From Diadema setosum (taxonomy: Eukaryota > Echinodermata > Echinoidea > Diadematoida > Diadematidae): DNA of 64,000 nt. Under the pieces are notes generated by a model, which was not told the origin of the DNA, searched no databases, and saw nothing but the letters and a program-made list of their open reading frames with translations. The stretch covers positions 34,263,180 to 34,327,179 of the forward strand of contig CM067066.1 of assembly GCA_033980235.1 (NCBI GenBank), in the 5' to 3' direction. The position numbers and the translations under genes are program-made. Below are positions 9,901-18,369 of the stretch, piece after piece; the first letter of the stretch is position 1, and each line of letters begins with the position of its first letter.

Positions 9901-11271
9901 ATTTTGATTTTCATGGGTTTGCAAATGTGGGCTAGTACCTTTAAAGGGACTGTACAGTATTGGTGGAGATGAGAATTGGGCTTTTAACTTTTTGCGAGAA
10001 ACCAAGAAAACACTTATGAAATAGTACAGAGCATACCATTTATTATTTTAAGAGGAATTAAAAATTTATATGATGAAAATCGGGTTTGGAATTACTGAAA
10101 CATCCAAATACAAATTAAAACAAAGCGATCATAATAAAGTGTGGGTCACACACTTTATTAGAATTGGTCTTTTTGGGATATCTCAGCCATTTCAAAACCA
10201 GTTTTCATCAAATGAATGTTGAATTCCTCATAGAATTACATTCTAGATTTCTAGGTCTAGATTTCTGCAACTCTCTGTTTTGCAACCTTCCACAAAAAGA
10301 ACTCAGTAAACTGCAACGTCTTCAGAATTGTGCCGCTAGATTACTTACTTTCAAGAAGAAAACTGTGCATACTACCCCAATACTTCGGTCCCTACACTGG
10401 CTTCCCGTAGAAAAACGTATTAACTTCAAGATTCTTCTTCTTGTTTACCGTACATTGCACAAATTTGCCCCTGTCTACTTTCAAAATACTCTTCATCTTC
10501 ACCAACCACCACGTAATCTCCGTTCATCAAACTCGCTAAAATTACAGGTAGGTCCCTACCTCGAATCAAGCATAATTGGGGGGATCGGGCTTTTTCATAT
10601 ATGGGCCCAAAACTATGGTCATGGATTGGCCTACCAAAATCTCTTAGAGAAGCATCTTCCATTGATGGTTTCAAAAAGAATCTCAAGACATATATTTTCA
10701 ATTTAAATTAACAATATTGTATACCTGTAAAAGGCTGTAGACGCGGTCTATGTATAGCATGTGTACGTATATAGGTCTAGGCCTATTGTTTGTTGGTTTA
10801 TTGTCTTAGTTACTGTGATACTGTTGTAACGTGACACAATATGTACTCTGTTCTATAGCGCCTTGAGTACGGTATCTTTTTTAGGTAGAAATGTGCGCTT
10901 TATAAGAGTCTCACTATTATTATTATTCCATGCTCTTTCATATTTCATAAGAAGTTTCTCGTTAGCATTATCTCACAAAAAAAAAATGTTAGAAACCTGA
11001 ATTTAGGTCTCAACCAAAACTATACGATCCCTTTCACATCTTAATAAAATTTCTAGGCCCATGTAGACCTATACTATTACTACTATATTGCAATGTATGG
11101 CCACATAGGTTCTAAATAATCCCATCTTTTACACGCGCACGATCGATAGGATAGGGTTGGGACTGGACTGGGTCTGGGAACATTCGATCGCGTCGATCCT
11201 ACCTGATCAAGCTGATTATGTATGATCTGCTTCAGTTCTGTTATTTTCTCTGGTGGGAGCGCTCTTGCCAT
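40..11271 (-). CDS. CEP76: CEP76-like centrosomal protein gene, 5' part (nine coding exons, 3' end off window)
   Basis: Nine minus-strand segments with GT-AG borders join without a frame break: 11271-11203, 6920-6653, 5978-5754, 5111-4926, 3790-3693, 3413-3285, 2037-1846, 1110-947 and 160-40. They total 1452 nt, exactly 484 codons. The product resembles animal CEP76 along its whole length: an N-terminal LPPEK helix, a C2-like domain at about residues 113-285, then a transglutaminase-like region from about residue 326. That region has DCEDHA at 390-395 and His422 in AHSWV. In human cells CEP76 is a centriolar protein that restrains centriole re-duplication and works with CP110. The human protein is about 659 residues, so roughly 200 C-terminal residues should lie to the left of the window. 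Start Met at 11271 is chosen because it gives the family N-terminus; in-frame upstream Mets (11328, 11322) would add up to 19 residues. Identity rests on recalled family sequence, not a search. Confidence 0.93.
161..946 (-). other. CEP76 intron 8
   Basis: AT-rich sequence with short CATACA runs near 290-350. No gene, repeat family or conserved element was recognised. Confidence 0.8.
947..1110 (-). CDS. CEP76: CEP76 coding exon 8 (predicted Cys/His site)
   Basis: The acceptor is CCTGCCAG|GACTGT and the donor CAGAG|GTAATT, phase 0 in and phase 2 out. Residues 390-443 plus part of 444 begin DCEDHAVLLCSLLLGFG and continue to AHSWVMTSGSDG and FWESLT. Cys391 and His422 sit where a transglutaminase/papain-like Cys-His pair would be. 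Whether the site is catalytic in CEP76 is unproven; the family is often regarded as a divergent, possibly inactive version. Confidence 0.93.
1111..1845 (-). other. CEP76 intron 7
   Basis: No recognisable element apart from homopolymer T stretches around 1670-1730. Short reading frames here match nothing. Confidence 0.8.
1846..2037 (-). CDS. CEP76: CEP76 coding exon 7 (start of transglutaminase-like region)
   Basis: The acceptor is TATATGCAG|GATGAG and the donor AAAGGG|GTGAGAG, phase 0, 64 codons. Residues 326-389 carry DENGVNRPVCSFVKLL, RLLDSPRHAARFV and a C-terminal ICKNKG. The acceptor lies directly against a roughly 340-bp ATT/ATC microsatellite, so the usual pyrimidine-tract region is repeat sequence. 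Confidence 0.94.
2041..2385 (+). repeat. ATA/ATG-type microsatellite touching a splice acceptor
   Basis: About 340 bp of imperfect trinucleotide repeat (ATA, with ATG and ACA variants). On the minus strand it is a TTA/TTG/TCA run ending four bases from the exon 7 acceptor. It probably began as the 3' tail of the retroelement fragment next to it at 2390-2640. Its isoleucine-rich and tyrosine-rich translations are not genes. Confidence 0.95.
2386..2645 (-). mobile_element. Retroelement 3' fragment (L2/SINE-like tail family)
   Basis: The segment has a GCTCAAAGCG block, then CATCCTACCAGGTACCTATT, GAGTGGAGAGCAGC and AAAGTGCCTTGCAGAAGGGC. These blocks recur widely in aquatic animal genomes at the 3' ends of retroelements with ATT-repeat tails. 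Read on the minus strand it ends in the adjacent ATT tail, consistent with insertion by retrotransposition into CEP76 intron 6. The family assignment is from memory. Confidence 0.6.
2646..3284 (-). other. Rest of CEP76 intron 6
   Basis: Nothing recognised beyond AT-rich unique-looking sequence and the donor of exon 6. Confidence 0.7.
3285..3413 (-). CDS. CEP76: CEP76 coding exon 6
   Basis: This exon was found only by translating the minus strand between the flanking exons. The acceptor is GGACCAG|ATCTCG and the donor GCACAG|GTGAGC, phase 0 on both sides, 43 codons. Residues 283-325 include RERLFLVYAKQWWREYLQIR and RLVKIFAQ, nearly identical to the vertebrate protein, so the call is firm despite the short length. 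Confidence 0.94.
3693..3790 (-). CDS. CEP76: CEP76 coding exon 5
   Basis: The acceptor is GATATAG|GAGCTGAG and the donor CACAG|GTAGGG, phase 1 in and phase 0 out. It encodes residues 250-282 (AECKVPVGILEVKLELLP, then LTEEVISTQ), corresponding to the last strand of the C2-like domain and the linker after it. Confidence 0.92.
3791..4925 (-). other. CEP76 intron 4, with an AT dinucleotide run
   Basis: Contains an (AT)n microsatellite at about 3900-3938 and an A-run at 4134-4146. Nothing else was recognised. Confidence 0.8.
4926..5111 (-). CDS. CEP76: CEP76 coding exon 4 (C2-like domain)
   Basis: The acceptor is GTGTGTAG|GAGATG and the donor GTTG|GTAGGAG, phase 1 to phase 1. It encodes residues 188-249, including ARMADTTTLLSLSNPIHLV and the IKTD, GETTLL and YLEWR blocks that match the family closely. 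Confidence 0.94.
5112..5753 (-). other. CEP76 intron 3
   Basis: AT-rich; no gene or repeat family recognised. Confidence 0.75.
5754..5978 (-). CDS. CEP76: CEP76 coding exon 3 (start of C2-like domain)
   Basis: The acceptor follows a pyrimidine tract (CCTTCCAAACCAG) and the donor is GGAG|GTATGG; both borders are phase 1. It encodes residues 113-187: NIDPTRRYLYFQ, then GGKAFLEHLQEPEALPGQ, then FRSRPVPCACEPDF. These are the most conserved blocks of the CEP76 C2-like domain. Confidence 0.95.
6301..6356. mobile_element. 56-bp TTAA-flanked hairpin (piggyBac-like miniature element)
   Basis: The ends are TTTAACCCGTTGA and its reverse complement TCAACGGGTTAAA, giving TTAA on both sides of CCCGTTGA termini. 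The centre is a perfect 16-bp palindrome, CCCGAGTATACTCGGG (6322-6337). TTAA duplications followed by CCC termini are typical of the piggyBac superfamily. The element is far too short to encode anything and lies in CEP76 intron 2. Confidence 0.6.
6653..6920 (-). CDS. CEP76: CEP76 coding exon 2
   Basis: The acceptor is TTCACAG|ATGAATGTC and the donor AAAG|GTGCGTG, with phase 0 in and phase 1 out. It encodes residues 24-112 (MNVQARIHDILSDSIGDK onward). This contains the segment with EELLEAVRQRG-like helices, then a Ser/Pro/Arg-rich stretch of low conservation ending at LKK before the C2-like domain. The intron side of the donor is a CA/TG-rich microsatellite. Confidence 0.9.
7082..7446. mobile_element. 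Near-perfect foldback MITE with TTAA flanks
   Basis: Arms of about 160 bp (roughly 7082-7244 and 7285-7446) are reverse complements with few mismatches, around a 40-bp centre containing CCCCGTCACTGACCAGGGAC. The termini read TTAA|AGGGGAAGGCTAG and its mirror, so TTAA is the likely target duplication. No protein is encoded. It lies in CEP76 intron 1, where its transcript would form a long hairpin. TTAA duplications are known for the piggyBac and Kolobok superfamilies; AGG termini fit the second better in my recollection. Confidence 0.88.
7447..9516 (-). other. Middle of CEP76 intron 1, no recognised element
   Basis: Contains T and G homopolymer runs near 7668-7710 and a small hairpin GGGTCTACATTGTAGACCC at about 9329-9347. 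No gene found. Confidence 0.65.
9517..9944. mobile_element. TTAA-flanked MITE with AGGTA..TAGCCCACATTTG inverted termini
   Basis: The left end TTAA|AGGTATTAGCCCACATTTG and right end CAAATGTGGGCTAGTACCT|TTAA are inverted repeats of about 29 bp with one or two mismatches. The 420-bp interior has no open frame of note. The right TTAA (9941-9944) is also the left TTAA of the next element, so the two abut with a shared target sequence. Confidence 0.85.
9941..10240. mobile_element. Truncated TTAA MITE with AGGGACTGTACAG terminus
   Basis: It starts TTAA|AGGGACTGTACAG. A left subterminal arm (10049-10105) pairs imperfectly with an inverted arm (about 10174-10234), with a small AATAAAGTGTG..CACACTTTATT hairpin between them. 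The expected right terminus is missing; LINE coding sequence begins about 15 bp after the right arm. Confidence 0.72.
10250..10926 (+). mobile_element. L2/CR1-like LINE 3' fragment, frameshifted
   Basis: The plus-strand frame encodes the usual C-terminal tail of an L2/CR1-type reverse transcriptase protein: LDFCNSLFCNLP, KLQRLQNCAARLL, then PILRSLHWLPVEKRINFKIL. The frame shifts near 10548 and continues as WGDRAFSYMGPKLWS and FKKNLKTYIFNLN before a stop at about 10710. The 3' region contains ATAGCGCCTTGAGTAC and GTGCGCTTTATAAGAG and ends in an ATT-repeat tail at 10913-10926, typical of this group. It is a 5'-truncated dead copy in CEP76 intron 1, antisense to the gene. Confidence 0.88.
10927..11202 (-). 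other. End of CEP76 intron 1
   Basis: No element recognised; it ends at the exon 1 donor. Confidence 0.7.
11203..11271 (-). CDS. CEP76: CEP76 coding exon 1
   Basis: Encodes 23 residues beginning MARALPPEKITELKQ, matching the short N-terminal helix of the family. The donor is CAG|GTAGGA and intron 1 is phase 0. The frame stays open upstream to Met at 11328, so the first 19 codons there could be leader or 5' UTR. DNA just upstream is GC-rich, as expected of a promoter-proximal first exon. Confidence 0.88.
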
Positions 11272-11480
11272 TTTGAGATTTTCATCGAATGCGTTGCAGA
11301 AAGTCGAGAGTGGCCGTAGCATGAGCACTTATCAGCCGAAATACATTTCCTGTCGACCAAGCACGGCCGGCCGCCACGGGTAGTAAACAACCCCTCGCCC
11401 CGGGGCCGTGACCCGCTGTTGTATGGCAAGACACCGCTAGTGCAGTGATAGTGATAGAATGCGCGCGCTATATTTTGAAT
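11272..11480 (-). promoter_or_regulatory. Probable CEP76 5' UTR and GC-rich promoter region
   Basis: The sequence rises sharply in G+C and CpG content (CACGGCCGGCCGCCACGGG, CCCCGGGGCCGTGACCCGC, GCGCGCGC at 11461) directly upstream of the first coding exon, while the surroundings are AT-rich. That fits a CpG-type, TATA-less animal promoter. The transcription start cannot be placed from sequence alone. Confidence 0.5.
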
Positions 11481-11549
11481 AGAATGTTGTATCGAAAGGC
11501 GAGGCTGGCTTGTCTCGAGTATGGTAGCTTTGATGAGCAAAATTAATAG

Positions 11550-11880
11550 GATTAACTATGAATGCCTTCCTTTGTACTTTTTTTTTTTTGACAAACAAAA
11601 AAACTCCAGCGCAAACAATATGATTTGTTGAGGGTAACTAATTGCTCAATTAATGATTTCTTCGAACAAATTATTTAGAACAGAACGAACTGCTGCGTTT
11701 TAAGACTAACTACTCTCACTACTCTAAATCTTGTTTTGGGGTATAGGCCTAAGAGGAGATTGATGTTTGTTTGTTTGTTTGTTTGTTTGTTTGTTTGTTT
11801 GTTTGGTGTTTTTTTGGGGGGGTGTTTTTTTTTTAATTGTTTGATTTTTAATCAAGAAAATATATACGTCAGCTGTCAAT
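11550..11880. repeat. Low-complexity stretch with (GTTT)n
   Basis: A perfect TTTG/GTTT tetranucleotide run at about 11765-11804 is followed by G and T homopolymers. Otherwise AT-rich with no gene. Confidence 0.8.
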
Positions 11881-12417
11881 AAAGCAAAATTAATGACATT
11901 AGTTTACTTTCTCCTGAAACAAGACCACATAGCAAAATTCAAACAATGAAGCAAAATTAACATTCAAGAATGTCAGAAATGAGAAATCCACTTGCACAAG
12001 TAGAGAAGTCCTTTGCAAAAAATAAATAAGTAAATAAATAAATAAAATCCCGTCTGATTGGCTGATATATGGATGATAAATGAAAATGATTCATACGTTA
12101 TATTAGTCATATCCTGCCTTCAGATGGAGAAATATCAAAATAGAAAGAAATAATAACTTACGTGCCATTGGAACCGCACACTTTAATTATGTTAAGGGCT
12201 CATAATACATGCAATGTACCTTACAGAGAGGTTTTTCAGTAAATAATGCGTCTGGGTATTACATACGAATCCAGAATATCGCTGTTGTTCTCATGACATT
12301 AAATATTTCGCTCTTTCTAGCTCACGACTTCACACCAGTGCTTACACTCACTTACACTAAAATATTCCTACCCCGACTAAATGAGACTCTAGGCTCACGC
12401 TACATGATACCGAAAGA

Positions 12418-12420
<3 letters not shown>
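11880..12420 (+). repeat. Dispersed repeat, copy 1
   Basis: It shares ordered blocks with 18370-18900, such as GAGAAATCCACTTG against GAGAAATTCACCTG, TCCTTTGCAAA against TCTTTTGCAAA, and GATCCAGAATATCNCTGTTG with AATAATGCGTNTGGNATTAC. Both copies run into ATT-type microsatellites at their right ends. No coding potential is evident; it could be the 3' part of an unrecognised transposon or an old duplication. Confidence 0.7.

Positions 12421-12485
<65 letters not shown>
12421..12485 (+). repeat. (ATT)n microsatellite
   Basis: About 21 uninterrupted ATT units followed by ATC units. Confidence 0.97.
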
Positions 12486-12486
<1 letters not shown>

Positions 12487-12589
12487 CATCATCATCATTA
12501 TCATTTATCACTTAGCTGCAACATACATTGTTCTTGTATCAATGACATTTTCCGCATATAGCTCTAACCAATAATCTCTCTCTCTCTCT

Positions 12590-12830
12590 TTTAGGGAAAG
12601 TGGGGTAAAACGGGCCCTATACTAAGGTATAGCGGGCCGCATATTGATATCCATATATCTCACGTTGATTAAATGAAAAATGTTTTGATGTGAATATTGT
12701 GAGATGTTTTGTTATCTGACTATACATCCAATATTATTATCTTTTTCTTCCCATGGGCTTTTTACCTAAGGCCTTGGGTAAATCGGGCCATACGGGGGTG
12801 ACAACAACGACCACAAGCCGTTTGCCCCCG
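12590..12830. repeat. GTGGGGTAAAACGGGCC dispersed motif region
   Basis: Contains GTGGGGTAAAACGGGCC, TATAGCGGGCC and GGGTAAATCGGGCC at irregular spacing. This resembles degraded short repeats with a GGTAAANCGGGCC core. No function is assigned. Confidence 0.4.
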
Positions 12831-13468
12831 GCAGTTCAGAAAAAAAAAACCTATGAAAAAATGTTCATTTCTCTGTGGGTTATTTTGTTTGTGTGTGTGT
12901 GTGTGTTAGAATTCTTAAACAATTTAAGAGAACACACTGGCAAACGCTATTTGCCATATAGCAAGAGCTCATATTTGTCTTAGAGTATAAGAGCTCAGTT
13001 TGAGCAGCCTGAGAATATAAATTATACAAACACAACCAAACTACATTAAACATTATTTTGTGCCAACATCTTTATTAACGCCATTTAAACACAGACTGAA
13101 TGGGACACTCGTAGGATAATGCATGTCAGTTCAACAAATTAATTTGTGACTATTGTATTTCTTTTTTTTGCTGTCTAAAAGAAAAAGAAGAAATCTTTTG
13201 TGGCAAATTATAAGTATGATAACACATTTTGAATACTATTAAGAAGACGACCTAAAGGATTTGAATATTGATGAATGCGTAACGAAAACTTTTTTCTAAC
13301 GAGTACTAACCGTTTTTACATTCTTGTAAATACGAATGGTATAGTTATTTGAAACAAACCAGAGAGCAACACTGAACTTTACGTTGACTTACTATTATTC
13401 GGCGAAGTCCAAGTTCATTCAACAGGCCCTCAGCCAGGGTTTTTCAAGGGGATTGGGGTGCGTATCCA
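12831..13468. other. Intergenic, nothing recognised
   Basis: AT-rich sequence with a short GT run at 12889-12906. No gene or element seen. Confidence 0.65.
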
Positions 13469-14011
13469 CACTGTAAAAACATAGGTGTTAGATTTAACAC
13501 CACGGGTGCCAGAGGGGGTGTTAAATCTAACACCGATCAAACTTCAATAGAGGACCACACCCACAGGTGTTAAAAATGCACTGTGATGGTGTTGAAAAGT
13601 GTTCACCTGACACTTCGTGGTGTTAATTTGACACTGTACCTGGTGTTATTTTGACACTGTACTGGTGTTAATTCAAAAATGACACCACATGGTGTTGATT
13701 TGATATTTGCTGGTGTTAATATCAATGGTTTAACACCCGTCCAGCTTCAACAAGGGACCACACCAGCTGGTGTTACTTTGGTGTAAATTTATTTTCACAT
13801 TTTTTCAAAAATCTAGTATTTTAATGTAAAATTCTTGATCGTCTTGTTTAAATTAAAAATCAACAGGAAGTGCAGTTACTAAGAAAGTCTTCAAAAAACA
13901 GTTTAACATTTGGAAATGACACCCGTAGGTGTTAATTTAACACCATAAATGAGCACCAAAAATTTAACACCAGCTCGGTGTTCACTATTTAACACCGGAC
14001 TTTTTGCAGTG
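13469..14011. mobile_element. MITE with CACTGYAAAAA termini, packed with GGTGTTAA motifs
   Basis: The ends CACTGTAAAAA and TTTTTGCAGTG are inverted repeats. Inside, GGTGTTAA or its reverse complement TTAACACC recurs more than a dozen times in both orientations, many inside the phrases GGTGTTAATTTGACAC and AATTTAACACC. Two internal blocks, AACTTCAATAGAGGACCACACC and the related copy near 13746, are direct repeats. No protein is encoded. I could not identify a convincing target duplication, so the superfamily is open (hAT-like termini are one possibility). Confidence 0.75.
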
Positions 14012-14029
14012 CAGATAGTGTGTCAAACG

Positions 14030-15250
14030 AATGCTGATCTTTGATTACTGCTGCCCGAATAGCCGGGGGGGGGGGGGGGAATCAAGGGACAATGATAACC
14101 CCATTTTTATAGAATAGTTACAACATTTTTAAGCCTAAAAAGTATGAAAAATGAATATCCAGGAAAGATGTGAATGGCTAGATCGTGTTATCTATCGCGT
14201 CTTGATCTGCGTTTGCGTCTTCAGTGTAATGTGTAGGGCCTACCCAGTACATCTTATTGAGGTGTATAGGCCTACAAGGGCGAGGTGTGGGAAGGGCGTC
14301 CCCCTGTCACACGAGATAACTTATGTATTTTTAAATTCTAGAACAATCAGGTGCACTTTGATTAAGTTTTTGCTAATTTTTCAATAAAAAGTAAGAAAAG
14401 TTGATATTAAGAGACAACGAGAATGTCTAAATATGGCACAATGTAATATGTCATCTCTTTGACAATTTTGATCCGCGTAGCGTATTTGCTTATATAGAGG
14501 TAGCAAATTTTTCCTGAACATTGTTTTGTTTTCTTACTTTTGGGACTGAAAAAATTCAAAAATATTACACCAAAATGAGCACTATTGTTCAATTCTAATT
14601 CCATAACCATAAAAGCTCCCAGTGCAGGAGGAGGACACCCCCTTCTCCTATAATAGGGTATATAGGCTCATTCATTCATTCATTCATTCATTCATTGTGA
14701 ATGAATGAGCCTATACCCTAGGAGAAGGGGATGTCCTCCTCCCATACTGGGAGCTTTTATGGTTATAGAATTAGAATTGAACAATATCTAGTGCTCATTT
14801 TGGTGTAATATTTTTGAATTTTTTCAGTCCAAAAAGTAAGAAAAAAAAACAATGTTCAGGAAAAACTTGAATAGCTAAATCGTGGCATCTTGTCGCCTCT
14901 TTATCCGCTGTTAGATGTGTCTTTTCATGTATGAATTTATTTCATGGAGATGGACCAAAGGGGGACCGGAGGGTGTGGCTGGGAGAGGGTGTCCCCTCCC
15001 CACCACACGAGGGAGATTTTTACCTTTCTTTACAGATTTGAAATGCAACAATCTGGTGCGCATTTGGTGAAACCTTTGCAATTTTTAAAATGAAAAAGGA
15101 AGAAAACCAATATTCAGATGCATGTTTTCCCCTCCCAAGTAAACTAGTAGGCGTCTGTTCCTATTTGTTCTTAGTTATGGAGGTGGATATCTGGGAAATA
15201 CCTAGTAAGGTATATAAAGAAAAAAAATGATTTCAAATCTTCCAAATATT
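14030..15250. repeat. G-tract-linked dispersed repeat with a large foldback
   Basis: Begins with a 14-G run at 14064-14077. A foldback has arms of about 200 bp, roughly 14490-14665 and 14700-14885. They pair through CCATAACCATAAAAGCTCCC and its complement around a (CATT)n loop at 14670-14695. Further right, GGTGTGGCTGGGAGAGGGTG, ACAATCTGGTGCGCATTTGG and TTATGGAGGTGGATAT recur in related form near 33620-33720, 36230 and 19330. It therefore belongs to the same family as the G-rich composite in the spacer. Confidence 0.6.
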
Positions 15251-15425
15251 CCACAAAGTGCACAAGATTAAAGGTTCCAAATGGATGTTATGTGACTTTT
15301 CATGGAATATATATCTTTTTGCGCGATTTTGATTGATCCGATTTTCAATTTGAATGACAAACGTACGGAAATGACTGGCAACAAAAAAAAAACAACAACA
15401 ACAACCTATGATTATCTTATTGTGA

Positions 15426-17130
15426 TTTTTTTTTTATTGTTCCATATTCCACATTTTTTTCAACAAATACATAAAACATAAACATCACAATACAAAAGCC
15501 TGGATGAATTGTCACGTACAGCTTATAAGACAATAAAACATGTGAAATATGAGGAATCTACATAGAAGCATTGCTTGTATAGGGTGTAGATTCCCAGATG
15601 CGGATGTGAGATTATTTCTTACTTGGGTATGTAATTAAAGGAATGACAATTTCTGAATTGGAGAAATATAAACGCCAAAAAGTAAAAAGAAAAAGAAAAA
15701 AGAAAACAACGAAAACAATGTCCGCGGCACAGACTTCTTGAGTGTTGCTTGATCACCCGAGCGAGGTACAAGTCAGATGCAGTGTACGATAGCAGAGATA
15801 CCAAATTGTGTACAAAGGAAGTTCAGGAGATTACAGAAATCACGAGCGAAGCACATGTTAATCGATAATGTCAGTAATGTGAAGTATGAAGAGAGAATAT
15901 CGAGGAGGATTGAAGAATAGCTATAGATATGAATTCAGAAAAACTAGTTTAAGTTTATGTTTAAATGAATAAAGAGACTGAGATTGGATTATTTCTCTAT
16001 CCAACTCATTCCAAAATTTAGGTCCACATGTAGTGGTTATTGTTTTTAAAGCAGATACGGTTCGTACAGGAGAAAGATGAAAAGAATCTTTTTGTCTAGT
16101 AGGGTAAGAATGAACTTCAGTATTTTTGACAAACATCGAAGAAAACACATCAGGGAGACCACCTGAGTTTAATTGATACATAAATGACCCGATATTAAAA
16201 TGATATAAATCCTGGATCTTAAGTGTTCTACTGGATAAGAATAAGACATTAGTGTGTTCGAAAAATGTGGCGAAGTTAATTATCCGTATAGCTCTTTTCA
16301 GTATCAATAATAAAGAATTAAGTCTAGTTGTACAGCAGTTTCCCCATGCCAGGATTCCATAACCTATATAAGGCAAAAATAGAGTAGAATACAATGAATG
16401 CAGAACATGTTTAGGAAAAAACTGTTTTAACTTATACATAACATCTACATTTTTTGATAATAATTTACGCAAAGAATCAACATGAACTTTCCATGTCAAC
16501 TTACAATCAATATAGAGACCAAGGAATATTATATTCCACCTGGTTCAATTCTACGTCGTTTACAACCAACTTACCCGGTAAAATATTGATTATATTGCTA
16601 AAAACCATAAATTTGGTCAAATTCAATGACAATTTATTAGCCTGAATCCACTTAGATACTGATTTTAATTCAGTATTTACGGTATTCAGTAAAACATGAG
16701 GGTTTCGATTTGAATAAAAAATACTGGTGTCATCGGCAAAAAGTAGAAAATAGAGCAGAGAGGACGAACTGCGAAAGTCATTCATAATAAAAGAATAAAC
16801 AATAAAGGACCTAAAATGGATCCTTGCGGTACCCCACAAGTTATAGACTGTGAACTGGACACATGGCCATTCAAACTAACAAATTGAGTTCTTCCAGTAA
16901 GGTAACTTCTAAACCACTCCAAGGCCCTCCCACGAATCCCATATTGTTGTAATTTGTATAATAATATTTCATGGTTGATTGTGTCAAAGGCCTTGGGGTA
17001 GTCAAGAAAGATACCTACTGTAATTATGACACTTGGCATCGATCGCTTTGATAATTTTCTCTATCATGAGTAAAACAGCATGGATTGTGGAATGCTTTTT
17101 ACGAATTTGATTGTAAATTCTAAGTAGATT
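15426..17130 (-). mobile_element. LINE reverse-transcriptase fragment, 5'-truncated and frameshifted
   Basis: The minus strand encodes jockey/L2-type RT blocks in order: [16 protein letters not shown] (about 17120), [16 protein letters not shown], then [14 protein letters not shown]. The FADDTSIFYSN catalytic YADD-type motif follows (about 16740), then LGLYIDCKLTWKVH, RAIRIINFATFF, and a C-terminus ending FKHKLKLVFLNSYL with a stop at 15921. Three frame changes, near 17030, 16795 and 16530, break it. The 3' UTR runs to AATAAA and a short poly(A) at about 15426-15438. It is a dead copy; the clade is not resolved. Confidence 0.9.
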
Positions 17131-17330
17131 CTAGGGCACTCTTTATGCAAATTTGTATTTTGAATGTTTGTTTGTTTGTTTGTTTGTTTTTGGTTCTTCA
17201 TTAACACCAAACATGCTGGAATGATGAAAATCACAAATCAAATAAGTAGGCCTATATCCAGTAGAAATATAGGCCTATCATAGGCGTTGATTAGATGTTC
17301 CAACCGAGTATTGGGTGATGACTTTCTATA
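17131..17330. other. Short gap with a (GTTT)n run
   Basis: A GTTT tetranucleotide run at 17165-17190; otherwise nothing recognised. Confidence 0.7.
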
Positions 17331-17560
17331 GTTTCAGTTTCAGTTTCAGTAAGTTTTATTTCTCCACTTGTACAAAACAGAAGATAAGTATAACAACATT
17401 GAACATATTATTCACAAGTCATGAAAATATAAACAAAATGTCGCATTACAAATACATAATCATTTGAAATAATACATAGATATCATTTCAGATCTTTAAC
17501 TGTACAGGTGGAGGACACCGCTATCAATAAGCAAAACGCTTGACTTGGACAACGGTCTTT
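17331..17560 (-). mobile_element. LINE 3' end with (ACTGAA)n tail
   Basis: On the minus strand the segment ends TTGTACAAGTGGAGAAATAA, then AACTTACTGAAACTGAAAC. That is a polyadenylation-like AATAAA followed by a six-base tail repeat instead of poly(A). No coding frame is preserved. It matches the pattern of the LINE ends at 31455, 41310 and 41610. Confidence 0.65.
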
Positions 17561-18369
17561 GCTTATTATGCCTTGTAATATATATATTTTTTTATTTAAC
17601 CAAAGGAAGGAACGGAACTTTAGTGGTCTCACAACTTCTGGGGCCTAACGGAGTCATTAAAACTGACAATATTTATTGTACGACTTTATCCTTTTCAATC
17701 ACATTTGCATAAGGAAAAATAAATTTGAACTTTGAAGAAATTGTCATGTGCCAAATGAAAAATCTTGAAATGGGATGCGTATTAACATTGTTAGTGATTG
17801 ACGTTGTCTATAGTCACCCGTCAGATTGAAAAGGACAAGTCCACGCTTATTACATTCAATTCATGTGGATTGAGTGAATGCAGCAATATTGGTATAGAAC
17901 ACATCAGTGAGAGTTGAAGGAAAATCTAACAATCCATTCAAAATGTATGAATTTTTAAGTTTTTGCTCAGGCAGTGCTGGATGAGAAGACCACTTATTAT
18001 TATATTCAACATAGTATTATCTTCACTTTGCCTCTTTCAGAAGGCAGGGGTATAATGTTACCCTTATCATACGACGTCGTCAGTGACAAGTCAAGGAAAT
18101 GTGCACTTTTTTCAAAAAAATAAGATTTGGTGAAGTTCTTGTCCTTTATACATCAGCTAACCCATGCAATAGCTCTTGTCAGAGTCTGGGAGAAGAATGC
18201 TACCTATCGATTGAAATAATGTTACATGGCGTCGTCCTTTCTGATGTCATAACGTAACAGTTCCGACATGACTGATAAGCATAATTCATGTTTTCGGTAC
18301 ACTTTGAATTTTATAAGCGGGATACACAAAAACATAGTGAGACATCACTGAAAGAGACCATTGCGCTGC
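17561..18369. other. Intergenic, nothing recognised
   Basis: AT-rich, no open frame of note and no repeat family recognised. Confidence 0.6.

Noticed and set aside
10426..10701. Minus-strand open frame overlapping the LINE fragment
   Set aside because: Shadow of the plus-strand L2/CR1-like coding sequence.
12209..12574. Open frame of 121 codons
   Set aside because: Extended mainly by an ATT run; the rest lies in a non-coding dispersed repeat.
14151..14610. Open frames of 67-78 codons
   Set aside because: Lie in the foldback repeat region; no similarity or splice structure recognised.
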